DNA from: an uncultured bacterium
GTDB taxonomy: Bacteria > Spirochaetota > Spirochaetia > Sphaerochaetales > Sphaerochaetaceae
Assembly: GCA_905215015.1 (NCBI GenBank)
Contig: CAJMOS010000013.1
Coordinates: 1-35,305, forward strand
DNA: 35,305 nucleotides
Direction of reading: 5' to 3'
Made by a program: the position numbers and the translations under genes. Each line of letters opens with the position of its first letter. Within the stretch, counting starts at the first letter, position 1. Positions 7,239 to 16,052 of the stretch are shown one piece after another. The notes beneath the pieces are model-generated. The model saw only the letters and a program-made list of their open reading frames with translations. It made no database searches and was not told the origin of the DNA.

Positions 7239-7696
7239 CGGAGAGTGGAAAGAGGGAGCTGTACGCGCAGTCGACCGCGAAGCTGTATGTCAAGGTCTGC
7301 ACCATCACCGCCGATGGAGTGGACTATGCGATTGTGGATGATGCCAAGGATCTGGTGGTTGGCGACAAGACGTACCTGCACACGTCGTTCACCTATACTC
7401 CCCCCGACCCGTCCGCGGAGAGTGGATCGACATCGATGACGGTCGATGACGTCGACTTGTCACTTACAAGCCTACTCGCCGGCAAACGTGGCCCGATCGA
7501 GGTGAGCGTCTGGGTGGTTGACCGCGACGAACCGTCGGCGGCCGTCACCGACGTGAACACGCATAAGGTCACCAAGATGGCCTTCTCCTCGTCCGGACAG
7601 GTGTCGCTCACTCTTGGAGAGCTCGTCACGCCGCTCGCATTCAACGCGAGCCGGTATAGCTACGGGGCCACGGATTTCCCGGGGCTCTTCGGATGA
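7235..7696 (+). CDS. Minor tail protein (gpL / DUF1833-like)
   Basis: A 153-residue beta-rich protein. It has a strand pattern around Val-Asp-Asp-Val-Asp-Leu-Ser-Leu near residue 70, then Val-Ser-Val-Trp-Val-Val-Asp-Arg, and a C-terminal Phe-Asn-Ala-Ser-Arg-Tyr. Proteins of this type lie between the gpM-like and NlpC-like genes and help join the tail tube to the central tip. Unlike lambda gpL it shows no Cys cluster for an iron-sulfur site at the C-terminus. It overlaps both neighbours by 4 nt. Confidence 0.6.
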   Translation: MTESGKRELYAQSTAKLYVKVCTITADGVDYAIVDDAKDLVVGDKTYLHTSFTYTPPDPSAESGSTSMTVDDVDLSLTSLLAGKRGPIEVSVWVVDRDEPSAAVTDVNTHKVTKMAFSSSGQVSLTLGELVTPLAFNASRYSYGATDFPGLFG

Positions 7697-8037
7697 ACTG
7701 GAGCCGATGGCTCTCCATCCCTTACCGCAAGGGAGGCAGGACCGAGAGCGGATGCGACTGCTGGGGCTTCACCCGCCTCATCCTGAAGGAGGAGAGAGGA
7801 GTGGACCTGCCGGCATGGCAGGGAAGTCGGACGTTGACCGAGATGGAGCGCTCGCGCTTCAGGGAAATATCCGGACCGGAACCCTACTGCATCGTGCTGA
7901 TGGACCACCTTGGCAATACCATCCATACCGGGGTGTGGGTTGACGGAACGATCCTCCATATGACCAACCATGGCCCCGCATGCCAGCCTGCGGTACGGCT
8001 GGAGCGCTTCATCGTCGGCTACTACGTCCCGCTCTGA
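7693..8037 (+). CDS. NlpC/P60-type tail-tip peptidase, gpK-like
   Basis: A 114-residue protein with the NlpC/P60 signature: Cys-Asp-Cys-Trp-Gly-Phe at 21-26, with Cys23 the probable nucleophile, and His78 in His-Thr-Gly-Val-Trp-Val as the catalytic His. NlpC/P60 enzymes cleave peptides in the cell wall. In lambda-type tails the gpK-like protein carries this domain next to the tip protein and may open a local hole in peptidoglycan during infection. Here the domain stands alone, without the JAMM-type N-terminal half of lambda gpK. It begins four bases before the previous stop. It is the only wall-active enzyme of the phage visible here, and is too small and misplaced to be taken for the lysis enzyme. 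Confidence 0.8.
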   Translation: MNWSRWLSIPYRKGGRTESGCDCWGFTRLILKEERGVDLPAWQGSRTLTEMERSRFREISGPEPYCIVLMDHLGNTIHTGVWVDGTILHMTNHGPACQPAVRLERFIVGYYVPL

Positions 8038-8070
8038 TTCCCGTCCGCGTTTCCAGCCCACAATCAGGGC

Positions 8071-10800
8071 ATGCAGGTACGCGAGATCGTCAACCCTTTC
8101 ACGGGCGTTTACAACACGTTTACTCTTGACGCGAAGTGCGTGACGCTCACTGCGCTCAAGCGGCGTTTCGGGAAAGAAAAACTCTTTTACAGGGACGGGG
8201 TCTTGCTGGAAGGGCGGGTCAGGTTCAGCGACGACGACCTCGTGGTAACCACGCAGGCACCCGGAGAGGCCGGGACGGCCGCTCTCGTCGTGATGGGCAT
8301 CATGGCTGTCGTGGCGGTGGGGATTTCCGCATATACAGTCTATTACATGCGTCACATGGGGACCCCGGACTTCTCGAAGATCCAGACGAACCCGTCGTTG
8401 AGGGGGTCCAGGAATACCGCTCGCCAGAACAACCACATCCCCATCCTCCTCGGGCATCACCGCATCTACCCCGACATCGCCTCCCTCACCTACACGGAGT
8501 ATTCTTCTGACGACCAATATCTCCACGAGCTCTTCTGCTTCGGCTACAACTCGGTCCAGCTCGATACGGGAACGCTCAGAATCGGCGAGACGCCGTTCGG
8601 CCAGTACTTGGAAGCTTCCTATTCTGTCGGGACGGACAAGGCGGCGGTGAGAGTCGTCGAGTCAGCAATCAACATCAAGCTGGCAGGCGGGACGCCCGTA
8701 ACCAGGACGACCGCAAGCCACACCACTTCGGTCAGTGTCGGAATGGCTGCGCCGAGCGGCTTCTATCACTTCCAGAAAGACGGGGACAAGGAGAACGAAC
8801 AGGCCTCATTCACCATCGAGTGGAAACCCAAATCCGGTGGCACCTGGACGACAGCGCACACCGTCAATCTCGACATGAACAGGAACAAATGGAGGAACTC
8901 CTATCGCTTCACCCCAACAGGAGACCCCGAAGGAAGATATGACGTGCGGGTGACCCGCACGACCCCCCTGAAGGATTCGGCACGGGACGTAGACTACCTG
9001 TACTACGATGTCCTCAGATGCTACGTCTACGAGGACGCGACGAAGAAGGATCCTGTGTGGAAGCCGGATCGTTTCCGGCTCCTCTCGGTACGCATCAAGG
9101 CTACCGACCAGCTGAACGGCATCATCGACGAGATCAACTGTGAAGGGACCCTGAAGACGTATACCTACAAAGGAGAGGGCACCGGGCCTGACGCCTGGGA
9201 GCAGAAAGAGACCACGAATCCTGCCAGCGCCATCCTCTACCTCTTGCTCGACCCGTACGCCAATCCGAGGCCGATATCCAAGGACAAGATTGTCTGGAGC
9301 GAGTTCGAGGCCTTCTATGCATTCTGCAAGGAGAAGGGCTACGAGTGCAACGCTTGGGTCTCGACGGACCACACGATCGCCGACATCATCGGCTACATCG
9401 CCACGACCAACCAGGCGTCCGTCCGAAGTTCAGGCGGCAAAATCGGCATCGTCATCGATACAGCGCATCCTTCACCAACACAGCTCTTCACCCCTCGCAA
9501 CGCCTGGGATTTCAGGGAAGAGGACAATCTGGATGGTACGACGGACACACTCAAGGTCAAGTTTGTCGATGCCTCCTGCGGCTATGTGGAGGTCGAGCGC
9601 TACGTGTCCCTCAAGGATGACGGGACGGTCGAGCTCGACAAGGACGTTGACGATGATGACGACGTGACCGAACTCATTCTCTTCGGAGTCACATCCGCGA
9701 CCCAGGCTGCGAAGATCGGCAAGGTCAGACTGCTTGAGATGCGCCACCGATATCGGACCTTCTCCTGGTCGTGCGACATGGAAGGGTTGCTGTGCGTTCC
9801 TGGGGACATGGTGTTGCTTGAGCATGACACATTCCTGCTTGGCGCCGGAGAGGGCCGGGTCAGGAGCATCGGCCGCGATGACGATGGCAATGTCACGTCC
9901 ATCACGCTTGACAGCAGCATTTCCCTCCCGACAGGCCAGACGTATGGGCTGACCATACGCAATGCCAAAAGCATCACGAGAGGAGTGCAAATCATTTCAT
10001 CCGGCACACGCACGGACATTATGAAGTTGGCAGAGGCCATGAACCTGGAAGTGGATGTCGGGGATCTGGTCGCAATCGGCGTGGTTGGAAAAGAGACCCG
10101 CGAGGTGCTGGTATCCTCGATTGAGCGCAACGACGACATGTCCTGCAAAATCACCGCGGTCGACTACGCCCCAGAATGCTATGAGGAAGGAGAGGTCAAG
10201 GAGTTCGATCCGGGCATCACCGTGCCTCCTACCGGAGGCATTGTGGGCGCAGGTGCTGTACCGTCTCCTGGAGAATCCCTGCCAGGAGAACCCGGTGTCG
10301 GTATTGCCAGCATCACTTATACGTATGCGGTGACACAGGAGCAATCTGAGCCCGCTCCGGACGACATCACCTTGGATGCCGTCCCGCCGATGTCTGCATC
10401 GGATAAGTATTTATGGCTCAAGCAAGTCATTGCTTATACGTCAGGCGAGAGCAAGACTACGGTCAGTCTTGTTGCTATTTATGGGGATACCGGTGCGATT
10501 GGGGAGGCTGGCGATGACGGGAAATCGTTCACCGTTGTCATAGAATCGACTAACGGTTCGGTATTTCGGATGCCGGACATCTCGACCACCCTGCTTTGCC
10601 ATGTGTATGTCAACGGCGAGGAAGTCACGGACACGATAGACGAGTCGGCATTCTCTTGGACAAGGAAATCGGACGACACGCAATCGGATGAGAGCTGGAA
10701 TACCTCGTCGAAAGCGATAGGGCACAAGACCGTAGATATCACATCCGAGGATTGCCAGGGAAGGTCAGTATTCAACTGCATGGTTGATATCGAGATATAA
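8071..10800 (+). CDS. Tail tip / host-specificity protein, gpJ-like, with gpI-like N-terminus
   Basis: A 909-residue central tip protein. Residues 1-65 form a compact domain resembling the gpI/ubiquitin-like unit. Residues about 68-92 are a strongly hydrophobic helix. At about 112-132 comes the gpJ-family stretch Pro-Ile-Leu-Leu-Gly-His-His-Arg-Ile-Tyr-Pro-Asp-Ile. Beta-rich tip domains follow to about residue 715. A Gly/Pro linker and a Tyr-Leu-Trp module (near 775) lead to a short collagen-like Gly-Asp-Thr-Gly-Ala-Ile-Gly stretch and a final Ig-like domain at about 820-909. In lambda, gpJ binds the receptor, so the C-terminal modules are the likely specificity part. Apparent fusion of gpI-like and gpJ-like parts differs from lambda, where they are separate. 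Confidence 0.82.
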   Translation: MQVREIVNPFTGVYNTFTLDAKCVTLTALKRRFGKEKLFYRDGVLLEGRVRFSDDDLVVTTQAPGEAGTAALVVMGIMAVVAVGISAYTVYYMRHMGTPDFSKIQTNPSLRGSRNTARQNNHIPILLGHHRIYPDIASLTYTEYSSDDQYLHELFCFGYNSVQLDTGTLRIGETPFGQYLEASYSVGTDKAAVRVVESAINIKLAGGTPVTRTTASHTTSVSVGMAAPSGFYHFQKDGDKENEQASFTIEWKPKSGGTWTTAHTVNLDMNRNKWRNSYRFTPTGDPEGRYDVRVTRTTPLKDSARDVDYLYYDVLRCYVYEDATKKDPVWKPDRFRLLSVRIKATDQLNGIIDEINCEGTLKTYTYKGEGTGPDAWEQKETTNPASAILYLLLDPYANPRPISKDKIVWSEFEAFYAFCKEKGYECNAWVSTDHTIADIIGYIATTNQASVRSSGGKIGIVIDTAHPSPTQLFTPRNAWDFREEDNLDGTTDTLKVKFVDASCGYVEVERYVSLKDDGTVELDKDVDDDDDVTELILFGVTSATQAAKIGKVRLLEMRHRYRTFSWSCDMEGLLCVPGDMVLLEHDTFLLGAGEGRVRSIGRDDDGNVTSITLDSSISLPTGQTYGLTIRNAKSITRGVQIISSGTRTDIMKLAEAMNLEVDVGDLVAIGVVGKETREVLVSSIERNDDMSCKITAVDYAPECYEEGEVKEFDPGITVPPTGGIVGAGAVPSPGESLPGEPGVGIASITYTYAVTQEQSEPAPDDITLDAVPPMSASDKYLWLKQVIAYTSGESKTTVSLVAIYGDTGAIGEAGDDGKSFTVVIESTNGSVFRMPDISTTLLCHVYVNGEEVTDTIDESAFSWTRKSDDTQSDESWNTSSKAIGHKTVDITSEDCQGRSVFNCMVDIEI

Positions 10801-10815
10801 CATTGGAGGAAAAGA

Positions 10816-11865
10816 ATGGCAAAGACAAGCGCAAGTTTTACGTTAATGGACTACACGGACGGCATCAGCCTCATAACGGGGATTGACAGCAACCTGCCGT
10901 TGACATCGTTGTATGACGTATCGAACAAGACGCTCAACCCTTCCTGGACGGGGAGCACCAGCCTGCAGCTCACGCCAAGGGTAATCAAGGCGGGAACAGC
11001 CGACAGTCTTGTGGAAAGCATGACCAATCGCAAATGGTACCGGAGGATTGCAGGTGCCACCTCATGGTCAGAGGTGACCACTGGTTCCAACGGGGAAAGC
11101 ATCAACGCAACGACTGGTGTCCTCACGGTCAGCCAGGACAAGCTTGTAGGGAATGTAAACCAGATCGAATACAAATTCGAGGGGAGCTATCTTGACCCGA
11201 TCCTCTCGCTCACATTCCCCGTCTCCATCGTTGTGACGTTCAGCAGGGTGCAGAACGGGACGTCATTTGTCATCTGCCGTGCCTACGCCACAGGCGGGAC
11301 GCAGTTTAAGAACGACCAGCCGTCAAGCCTGCAAATCAAGGCGGAGCTCATAAGAGGAACCACAAAGGACACGACCAATTTGACGTACAAGTGGGAAAAG
11401 AGTACGAACGGTACGACATGGTCTCTGATATCTGGAGCGACATCCGACACGTATTCCGTCACATCTGCGTCGGTTGACTCGTTTGCGATGTTCCGATGCA
11501 CAATTACCGACACGGACTCGTCAAGCAACACATACAACCAGTCCTTCGTGTCCGAAGGAATAGCTTTCACAGACATCAGCGACCCGTACCAGGCCGTCAT
11601 CATCAGTACGGCGGGGAACTACTTCAAGAACAATACCGGCTCGACCATCCTCGTCTGTAAGGTGTACAGGAACGGGGCAGAGGTTGATTCCACAGGTTCA
11701 TCCCTCACTTACACATGGACGATGACGGACAAGGATGGAAACGCCGTTGAATTCTCGCCTACTGCGGTCACATACGGAACGATAGTCACGTCAAAAAAGA
11801 AGGCCATCAGCGTCTCGCATGACCAGGTCAACGTCAAGGGCACATTCTTTTGCGAGGTAAGCTGA
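10816..11865 (+). CDS. Tail protein with tandem Ig-like domains
   Basis: A 349-residue all-beta protein following the tip protein by 15 nt, with GGAGG before its ATG. The C-terminal two-thirds shows two Ig-like units, about residues 130-245 and 250-349. Each has a Cys near its start (Val-Ile-Cys-Arg, Leu-Val-Cys-Lys), a central Trp (Tyr-Lys-Trp, Tyr-Thr-Trp) and a Cys near its end (Phe-Arg-Cys, Phe-Phe-Cys). The same pattern ends the gpJ-like protein upstream, so the module was probably duplicated. Ig-like domains on phage tails and capsids are thought to hold weakly to carbohydrate or mucus. A function in adhesion is inferred. Confidence 0.7.
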   Translation: MAKTSASFTLMDYTDGISLITGIDSNLPLTSLYDVSNKTLNPSWTGSTSLQLTPRVIKAGTADSLVESMTNRKWYRRIAGATSWSEVTTGSNGESINATTGVLTVSQDKLVGNVNQIEYKFEGSYLDPILSLTFPVSIVVTFSRVQNGTSFVICRAYATGGTQFKNDQPSSLQIKAELIRGTTKDTTNLTYKWEKSTNGTTWSLISGATSDTYSVTSASVDSFAMFRCTITDTDSSSNTYNQSFVSEGIAFTDISDPYQAVIISTAGNYFKNNTGSTILVCKVYRNGAEVDSTGSSLTYTWTMTDKDGNAVEFSPTAVTYGTIVTSKKKAISVSHDQVNVKGTFFCEVS

Positions 11866-14555
11866 TGACGCTTGCAAGTTCCTCCATCACGTTGGCGAAT
11901 GTGAACGATGGTGCGCCTGGCAAGACAGGCGCAACCGGTAACGGCATCAGGAGCGTCACCGTAAGCTACGGCGTAAGCGCGTCGGCTTCCACCCAACCTA
12001 CTAGTTGGGGTAACACAATCCCGACGGTGTCTGCGGAGCAGTATCTCTGGACACGCACCATCACGGACTACACGGATGACGCGGTTGCGGACACCGTGAC
12101 ATACACCTATGCGCTCCAAGGCAAGACCGGTAAAACCGGCGCATCAGCCAAGGATTTTACTCTCTACCAGAGCGCGACATACTTCGAGGTGTCTCCTCGT
12201 GGCATGACCCACAAGATGCAGGTCATCAGCATCACCTGCGTCCCGCTCAACCTCACGAGTCCCACAATCACATGGTCGGTGTCATCTGCTGTGCCGACGC
12301 AGGCGATATCGAGCGACAAGACCGTCTTGTCGCTGACCGTCCAGTCCGGGGTGGCTCTGTCAGATATGACCGTGGCTTGCGCTGTCTCAGGTATCGGCAC
12401 CAAGACAATCAAGATATTGGCGACCCCTGTCGGAGAGGACGGCCCTATCTATCTCGGCACCGACTGGAGCATCGATTCGGTCGATACCACTACCGATGGA
12501 GACCCGCTCCGGTATGGCGACTACTTCCTCAGCACTGCCGATGACGGCACCTCTGCTTCTGGCGTCTATGTCTATGATGGGGAGAAGTGGGTCGAGGCTG
12601 ACGCGCTCGGTGACTCCAAGGCGATAGCGACAGCATGCTCCGGTGTCCTGCCGACCGTCCTCAACCAAGGCATGAATGTCGCGAAGAGGGCTGGAGCGCT
12701 CTACGCCTATATCGGGACGCTCGCGTCCACGAATGCGGTCATCGACAATCTGTTCGCCTACGAAATAACGATGCTACAGAGAACCGACAGCGAAGGCAAT
12801 GTCATCTCGACCGGCTCGATCCAGTCCGGCAACTACGACCATTCGTCTCAGACCGGCTGGAAGATTGACTTTGATGGAAGCGCGGAGTTCGGGAACGTTG
12901 TGCTCAAGGACGCGCAGATTAATGGCGGGCAGATTTCCATCTCCAATTCCGATGGAGTAGTCTTCGCGACAAACACGGCAGGCGGGTCTGAAACCGCGAT
13001 ATCTGCTGTCGGTGTCATGGATATGTGGCTTGTCTCCGACATGACCGGCAACCTCACTGCGAATGCCGAGACAGCGCTCTCTTGCTCTTGGGGAGCCCAG
13101 ACGGGAGACGCCTACTACCTGAACACCACGGACACGGCGTACAAGATGACGAAGTCGCAGAAGGCGAGCGAGGCACTGACGCTCAACTCCTCGTCCGGCT
13201 CGTATCTGTATCGGTACGCGGTGCCGGAATCCAAGTCCGGTGACACCATCTCGCTGTCGTTCACTTGCTCTGAAGACTGCTATCTGACACTGCGTGACAA
13301 GAACGGCTCGACATCAGGCACGCCGACATACACGATTGCATCTGGGGGAGCGAGCGGGCTTGACGTCATTGGTGCCCTCGGTTTTGGGTCGCTGATCGAG
13401 CTGCGGAATGCTGGCTGGAGGGAGTTTGTCCTCACGTCACGCACAGGCAAGGCTATCACGGTGAGCGCATTCACCCATGGCTACACCGAAGTCTTGGCAT
13501 CGTACACCTGTCCCGCACAGTCGCTGGTCTTGCTCAAGAGCCAGGCCGCGATAGCGACGCTCGGTCTCGCAAGCTACGTAGACAAGGCGAACGCCATGGT
13601 GCTTGGCACGGCATCTTCGGATGACGTGGTTGAATACACGAGCATCAAGAGTTTCCTGTCTCTACTTGCTGACCATACCGGCAACTTCACTTGTTACCAG
13701 AGCGCGACGAACACCTACACCGACGGCACTCCGCGTTCTATCGGTGGTGCCAGCGACAAGATGCTGTCGGTCTCCATTACCAGTACCTCCATCACCATCA
13801 CGCATCATGCAGGGACACTGACGCTCAAGACAGGAGGCGACCCAATCAAGGGAACGCCGAATCTGCAGTTCACCCCACAAGCGAGCAAGCCAGGCGCGAC
13901 AGTCCAGAACCTCAACCCCTCCTTCAGCTCGTCAAAGATAGGCACCACCGGCAATCCATTCTCCGACGCCTATATCACGACCATGCATACCAGCTTCGCC
14001 TTCGTCGGCATGGTCGCCTATTTCTACCGGCTGACAGCTCCAGACGGCTGGGTTGTGTGTGACGGTGCTTCCGGCATCTATAAGGGGACTCCACTGTACA
14101 CGCTCCTGAAGTCTCTCGGGACAAGCTACTACGCGACGAGCTGGTCGGCTGGCAAGGCCCTTGTCTACGACAGCACGAACGACTGCTTCCTGCTCGATCT
14201 TGTCGGCAACAAGATAGGCAAGTCCAGCGATAACCAGAAGATGGGCATGTTCCTGCGCGCGGTCATGGGGGCCACTTCGAAGCTGGGCACGGTACAGCAG
14301 GACGAGATCAGAAGTCTCACCGGGTCAGCGGCGTTGATGATTCATTCTAGTCAGAGCTACAGTGGAGCGATTACCACAGAGCATACCGGCAACTCTGACG
14401 GCAATTCTGGCAGTACGAGAGGTACCAGAGGAATACTGCACTTCAACGCCAACAAAGGCGACACGAACGGCATGGCTGGACACGCGCAAGGCGATGACAT
14501 ACACCCAGCGAACGTCCAGCTCTTGCCGTGCATCTACACAGGAGCGATAGCATGA
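11865..14555 (+). CDS. Large tail fibre with collagen-like segments and C-terminal collar domain
   Basis: An 896-residue fibre protein. It opens with a collagen-like Gly-Ala-Pro-Gly-Lys-Thr-Gly stretch, then a Tyr-Leu-Trp module and Gly-Lys-Thr-Gly-Lys-Thr-Gly near residue 88. A long Ser/Thr-rich beta shaft follows. The C-terminus from about 705 is a phage tail collar domain: Val-Gly-Met-Val-Ala-Tyr-Phe, Ala-Pro-Asp-Gly-Trp-Val-Val-Cys-Asp-Gly, Phe-Leu-Arg-Ala, and a His-Pro-Ala-Asn-Val-Gln-Leu-Leu-Pro-Cys-Ile end. Collar domains cap trimeric fibres and contact the receptor. ATG 11865, after a GAGGT site and in a TGATG overlap, is preferred over a TTG at 11850 in the same frame. Confidence 0.85.
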   Translation: MTLASSSITLANVNDGAPGKTGATGNGIRSVTVSYGVSASASTQPTSWGNTIPTVSAEQYLWTRTITDYTDDAVADTVTYTYALQGKTGKTGASAKDFTLYQSATYFEVSPRGMTHKMQVISITCVPLNLTSPTITWSVSSAVPTQAISSDKTVLSLTVQSGVALSDMTVACAVSGIGTKTIKILATPVGEDGPIYLGTDWSIDSVDTTTDGDPLRYGDYFLSTADDGTSASGVYVYDGEKWVEADALGDSKAIATACSGVLPTVLNQGMNVAKRAGALYAYIGTLASTNAVIDNLFAYEITMLQRTDSEGNVISTGSIQSGNYDHSSQTGWKIDFDGSAEFGNVVLKDAQINGGQISISNSDGVVFATNTAGGSETAISAVGVMDMWLVSDMTGNLTANAETALSCSWGAQTGDAYYLNTTDTAYKMTKSQKASEALTLNSSSGSYLYRYAVPESKSGDTISLSFTCSEDCYLTLRDKNGSTSGTPTYTIASGGASGLDVIGALGFGSLIELRNAGWREFVLTSRTGKAITVSAFTHGYTEVLASYTCPAQSLVLLKSQAAIATLGLASYVDKANAMVLGTASSDDVVEYTSIKSFLSLLADHTGNFTCYQSATNTYTDGTPRSIGGASDKMLSVSITSTSITITHHAGTLTLKTGGDPIKGTPNLQFTPQASKPGATVQNLNPSFSSSKIGTTGNPFSDAYITTMHTSFAFVGMVAYFYRLTAPDGWVVCDGASGIYKGTPLYTLLKSLGTSYYATSWSAGKALVYDSTNDCFLLDLVGNKIGKSSDNQKMGMFLRAVMGATSKLGTVQQDEIRSLTGSAALMIHSSQSYSGAITTEHTGNSDGNSGSTRGTRGILHFNANKGDTNGMAGHAQGDDIHPANVQLLPCIYTGAIA

Positions 14556-14953
14556 CAAGGACAGACATCAAAATCTTTGCATATGACAACGACGGCAGGC
14601 CGACAGGGTGGACATATGCGGACAAGCGTCCTGACGGAAAGCCTCTCATCCCTCTCGGCTGGACGGAGGTCGCTCCTCCCGAAGCCAAGGACGGATGCGA
14701 AGTCGTGTGGAACGGAAGCGGGTGGGGGTATGTCGAGACACCCGAGCCGGTAGCAGGCAGCACCCCGGAGCAGACGGAGCAGGACGCGAAGGAAGCGGAG
14801 TTGGACGCACAGCATGCCTACCTTGACGACACAGACTATATGGTCATCAAGTGCCTCGAGCGTGGGCTGGACATCGACACGGAGTATCCGGGTGTCCGCG
14901 AGAAGCGCCAGAAAGCAAGGGAGCGCATCAACGAGCTATCAGGTGAAGCATAA
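14552..14953 (+). CDS. Tail fibre assembly-like protein
   Basis: A 133-residue protein starting four bases before the collar fibre stop, with AGGAG ahead of it. The first 60 residues are polar and Trp-rich. A low-complexity Glu/Gln linker follows, and the last 50 residues form the Asp-Thr-Asp-Tyr-Met-Val-Ile-Lys helix with an Arg/Glu-rich end near Arg-Ile-Asn-Glu-Leu. That C-terminal pattern is common in small proteins encoded right after fibre genes, which act as fibre-folding chaperones or small baseplate parts. A chaperone for the preceding fibre is the likeliest role. Confidence 0.6.
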   Translation: MTRTDIKIFAYDNDGRPTGWTYADKRPDGKPLIPLGWTEVAPPEAKDGCEVVWNGSGWGYVETPEPVAGSTPEQTEQDAKEAELDAQHAYLDDTDYMVIKCLERGLDIDTEYPGVREKRQKARERINELSGEA

Positions 14954-15027
14954 TGCCTCTCCAACCGAGACAGCCAGAAGCGCGCTCTCTTGTGTGATAT
15001 GGTGCATGGAAGGGAGGAGGGAATCGC

Positions 15028-15882
15028 ATGCATAGAGAGCTGGTGACTATTCGCATCACGGATGGCTATATCGCGAATGGCATCCACGGAGTGAGGCTTG
15101 ACAACAACATCTCGACGTGTCGATTTCTACTTTCTCCTCCTGATGTCTTCGAGGGATGCATCTATCAGATCCAGTACGAGCGTCCTGACGGAGTATCTGC
15201 GATCGCAGTGCCTGAAAGTCAGGTGTTCGGAGATGACGGCACGCTGACGCTCGAGTGGAATCCGTCCGGAGACATGTTCGCGGTAGCCGGCACAGGCAAG
15301 ATCAAGGCATACGCGACCGATGCTGACGGCACGCAGATGTGGAACAGCCACACGGGAGAGTACAAAGTCTGTGAGACACTTGAGCCATCGGACAACGAAT
15401 CAATTGCAGTGCCTCCGGACGAGCTTGCCACCTACGTCGCCAAGGCGGTCGAGTCCGCCAGCAAGGCACGCGCCTCCGAGACAAACGCAAAGGCGTCTGA
15501 GGCACTAGCTAGCGAGTATGCCGAGTCTGCATCTGCAAGCGCGACATCTGCCAGCGCAAGCGCCACCAATGCTTCCGCGAGCGAGGTGAATGCCAAAACC
15601 AGCGAGACAAACGTGCGGGCAAGCGAGGTCAACGCCAGATCCAGCGAGAGCAACGCGAAGGCAAGCGAGCAGAAGGCGGAAGAGGTCAGGGCAAAGCGTG
15701 ACGGCCTCATCGACGATATCATGTGGCGTGTCGAGCGCTACCAGACACAGACAGCGCTCGGCATTGCTACGACGGACAGTGAGGAGCAGTACAGGGCCGT
15801 ACTGGCTTATCTTGAGCAGCTGAGGCAGGTGCCGGAGCAGGCAGAGTTCCCGGATACGGTGGAGTGGCCTTCGCAACCATAG
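15028..15882 (+). CDS. Baseplate/fibre protein with BppU-like head and Ala-Ser coiled coil
   Basis: A 284-residue protein. Residues 1-115 are a beta domain (Leu-Asp-Asn-Asn-Ile-Ser, then Gly-Lys-Ile-Lys-Ala-Tyr-Ala) similar in layout to upper baseplate proteins. Residues about 140-225 are an Ala/Ser/Glu-rich heptad region with repeated Ala-Ser-Glu-x-Asn-Ala-(Lys/Arg), the trimeric coiled-coil stalk common in phage fibres. The last 50 residues are helical and end in a Pro-rich tail. A GGAGG site precedes ATG 15028. It is the last gene of the prophage. The 74-nt gap before it holds no clear promoter. A receptor-binding tip is not obvious, so the protein may anchor another fibre. Confidence 0.65.
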   Translation: MHRELVTIRITDGYIANGIHGVRLDNNISTCRFLLSPPDVFEGCIYQIQYERPDGVSAIAVPESQVFGDDGTLTLEWNPSGDMFAVAGTGKIKAYATDADGTQMWNSHTGEYKVCETLEPSDNESIAVPPDELATYVAKAVESASKARASETNAKASEALASEYAESASASATSASASATNASASEVNAKTSETNVRASEVNARSSESNAKASEQKAEEVRAKRDGLIDDIMWRVERYQTQTALGIATTDSEEQYRAVLAYLEQLRQVPEQAEFPDTVEWPSQP

Positions 15883-15908
15883 ATTTTGTTTCGCAATTTC
15901 AAACTCAG

Positions 15909-15932
15909 AATTTCGCGATTTTTCGCGAAATT
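15909..15932. terminator. Perfect hairpin AATTTCGCGA-TTTT-TCGCGAAATT downstream of the last phage gene
   Basis: A 10-bp perfect inverted repeat with a T4 loop lies 27 nt past the final phage stop. It is AT-rich and lacks a T-tail longer than three, so it could be a weak terminator of the late operon or a protein-binding palindrome in the attachment region. Confidence 0.5.
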
Positions 15933-15978
15933 TCAGGGTTGAACAGCATTTGAGAAGGGAGCTGGTCATTACGATTTT

Positions 15979-16052
15979 GTAAACGAAAGGTGTTGAAACT
16001 GCGTTTAATCCGTTTAAAAAGCCGTTTACCGTTTATTAAACGCCAGTAAACG
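15979..16052. repeat. Cluster of seven CGTTTA/TAAACG motifs
   Basis: CGTTTA occurs on the plus strand at 16002, 16011, 16023 and 16030. Its complement TAAACG occurs at 15980, 16037 and 16047, giving seven copies in 74 bp. The pair at 16030-16042 forms CGTTTA-T-TAAACG. The cluster lies between the last phage gene and the tRNA. It resembles, but does not equal, the CGTTNAACG repeats at 188-231. Confidence 0.75.

Noticed and set aside
8106..8123. Two CGTTTAC copies 11 bp apart inside the gpJ-like gene, as a third binding site
   Set aside because: They lie in coding sequence (Val-Tyr-Asn-Thr-Phe-Thr) and two short copies can occur by chance; mentioned only as support for the repeat finding.
14000..14555. 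The collar domain as the variable region of a diversity-generating retroelement
   Set aside because: No template repeat or reverse transcriptase gene is visible within the window.
15400..15720. The repeated Ala-Ser-Glu-x-Asn-Ala codons considered as a CRISPR or DNA tandem repeat
   Set aside because: The DNA copies are diverged and in frame; they encode a heptad coiled coil and have no spacer structure.
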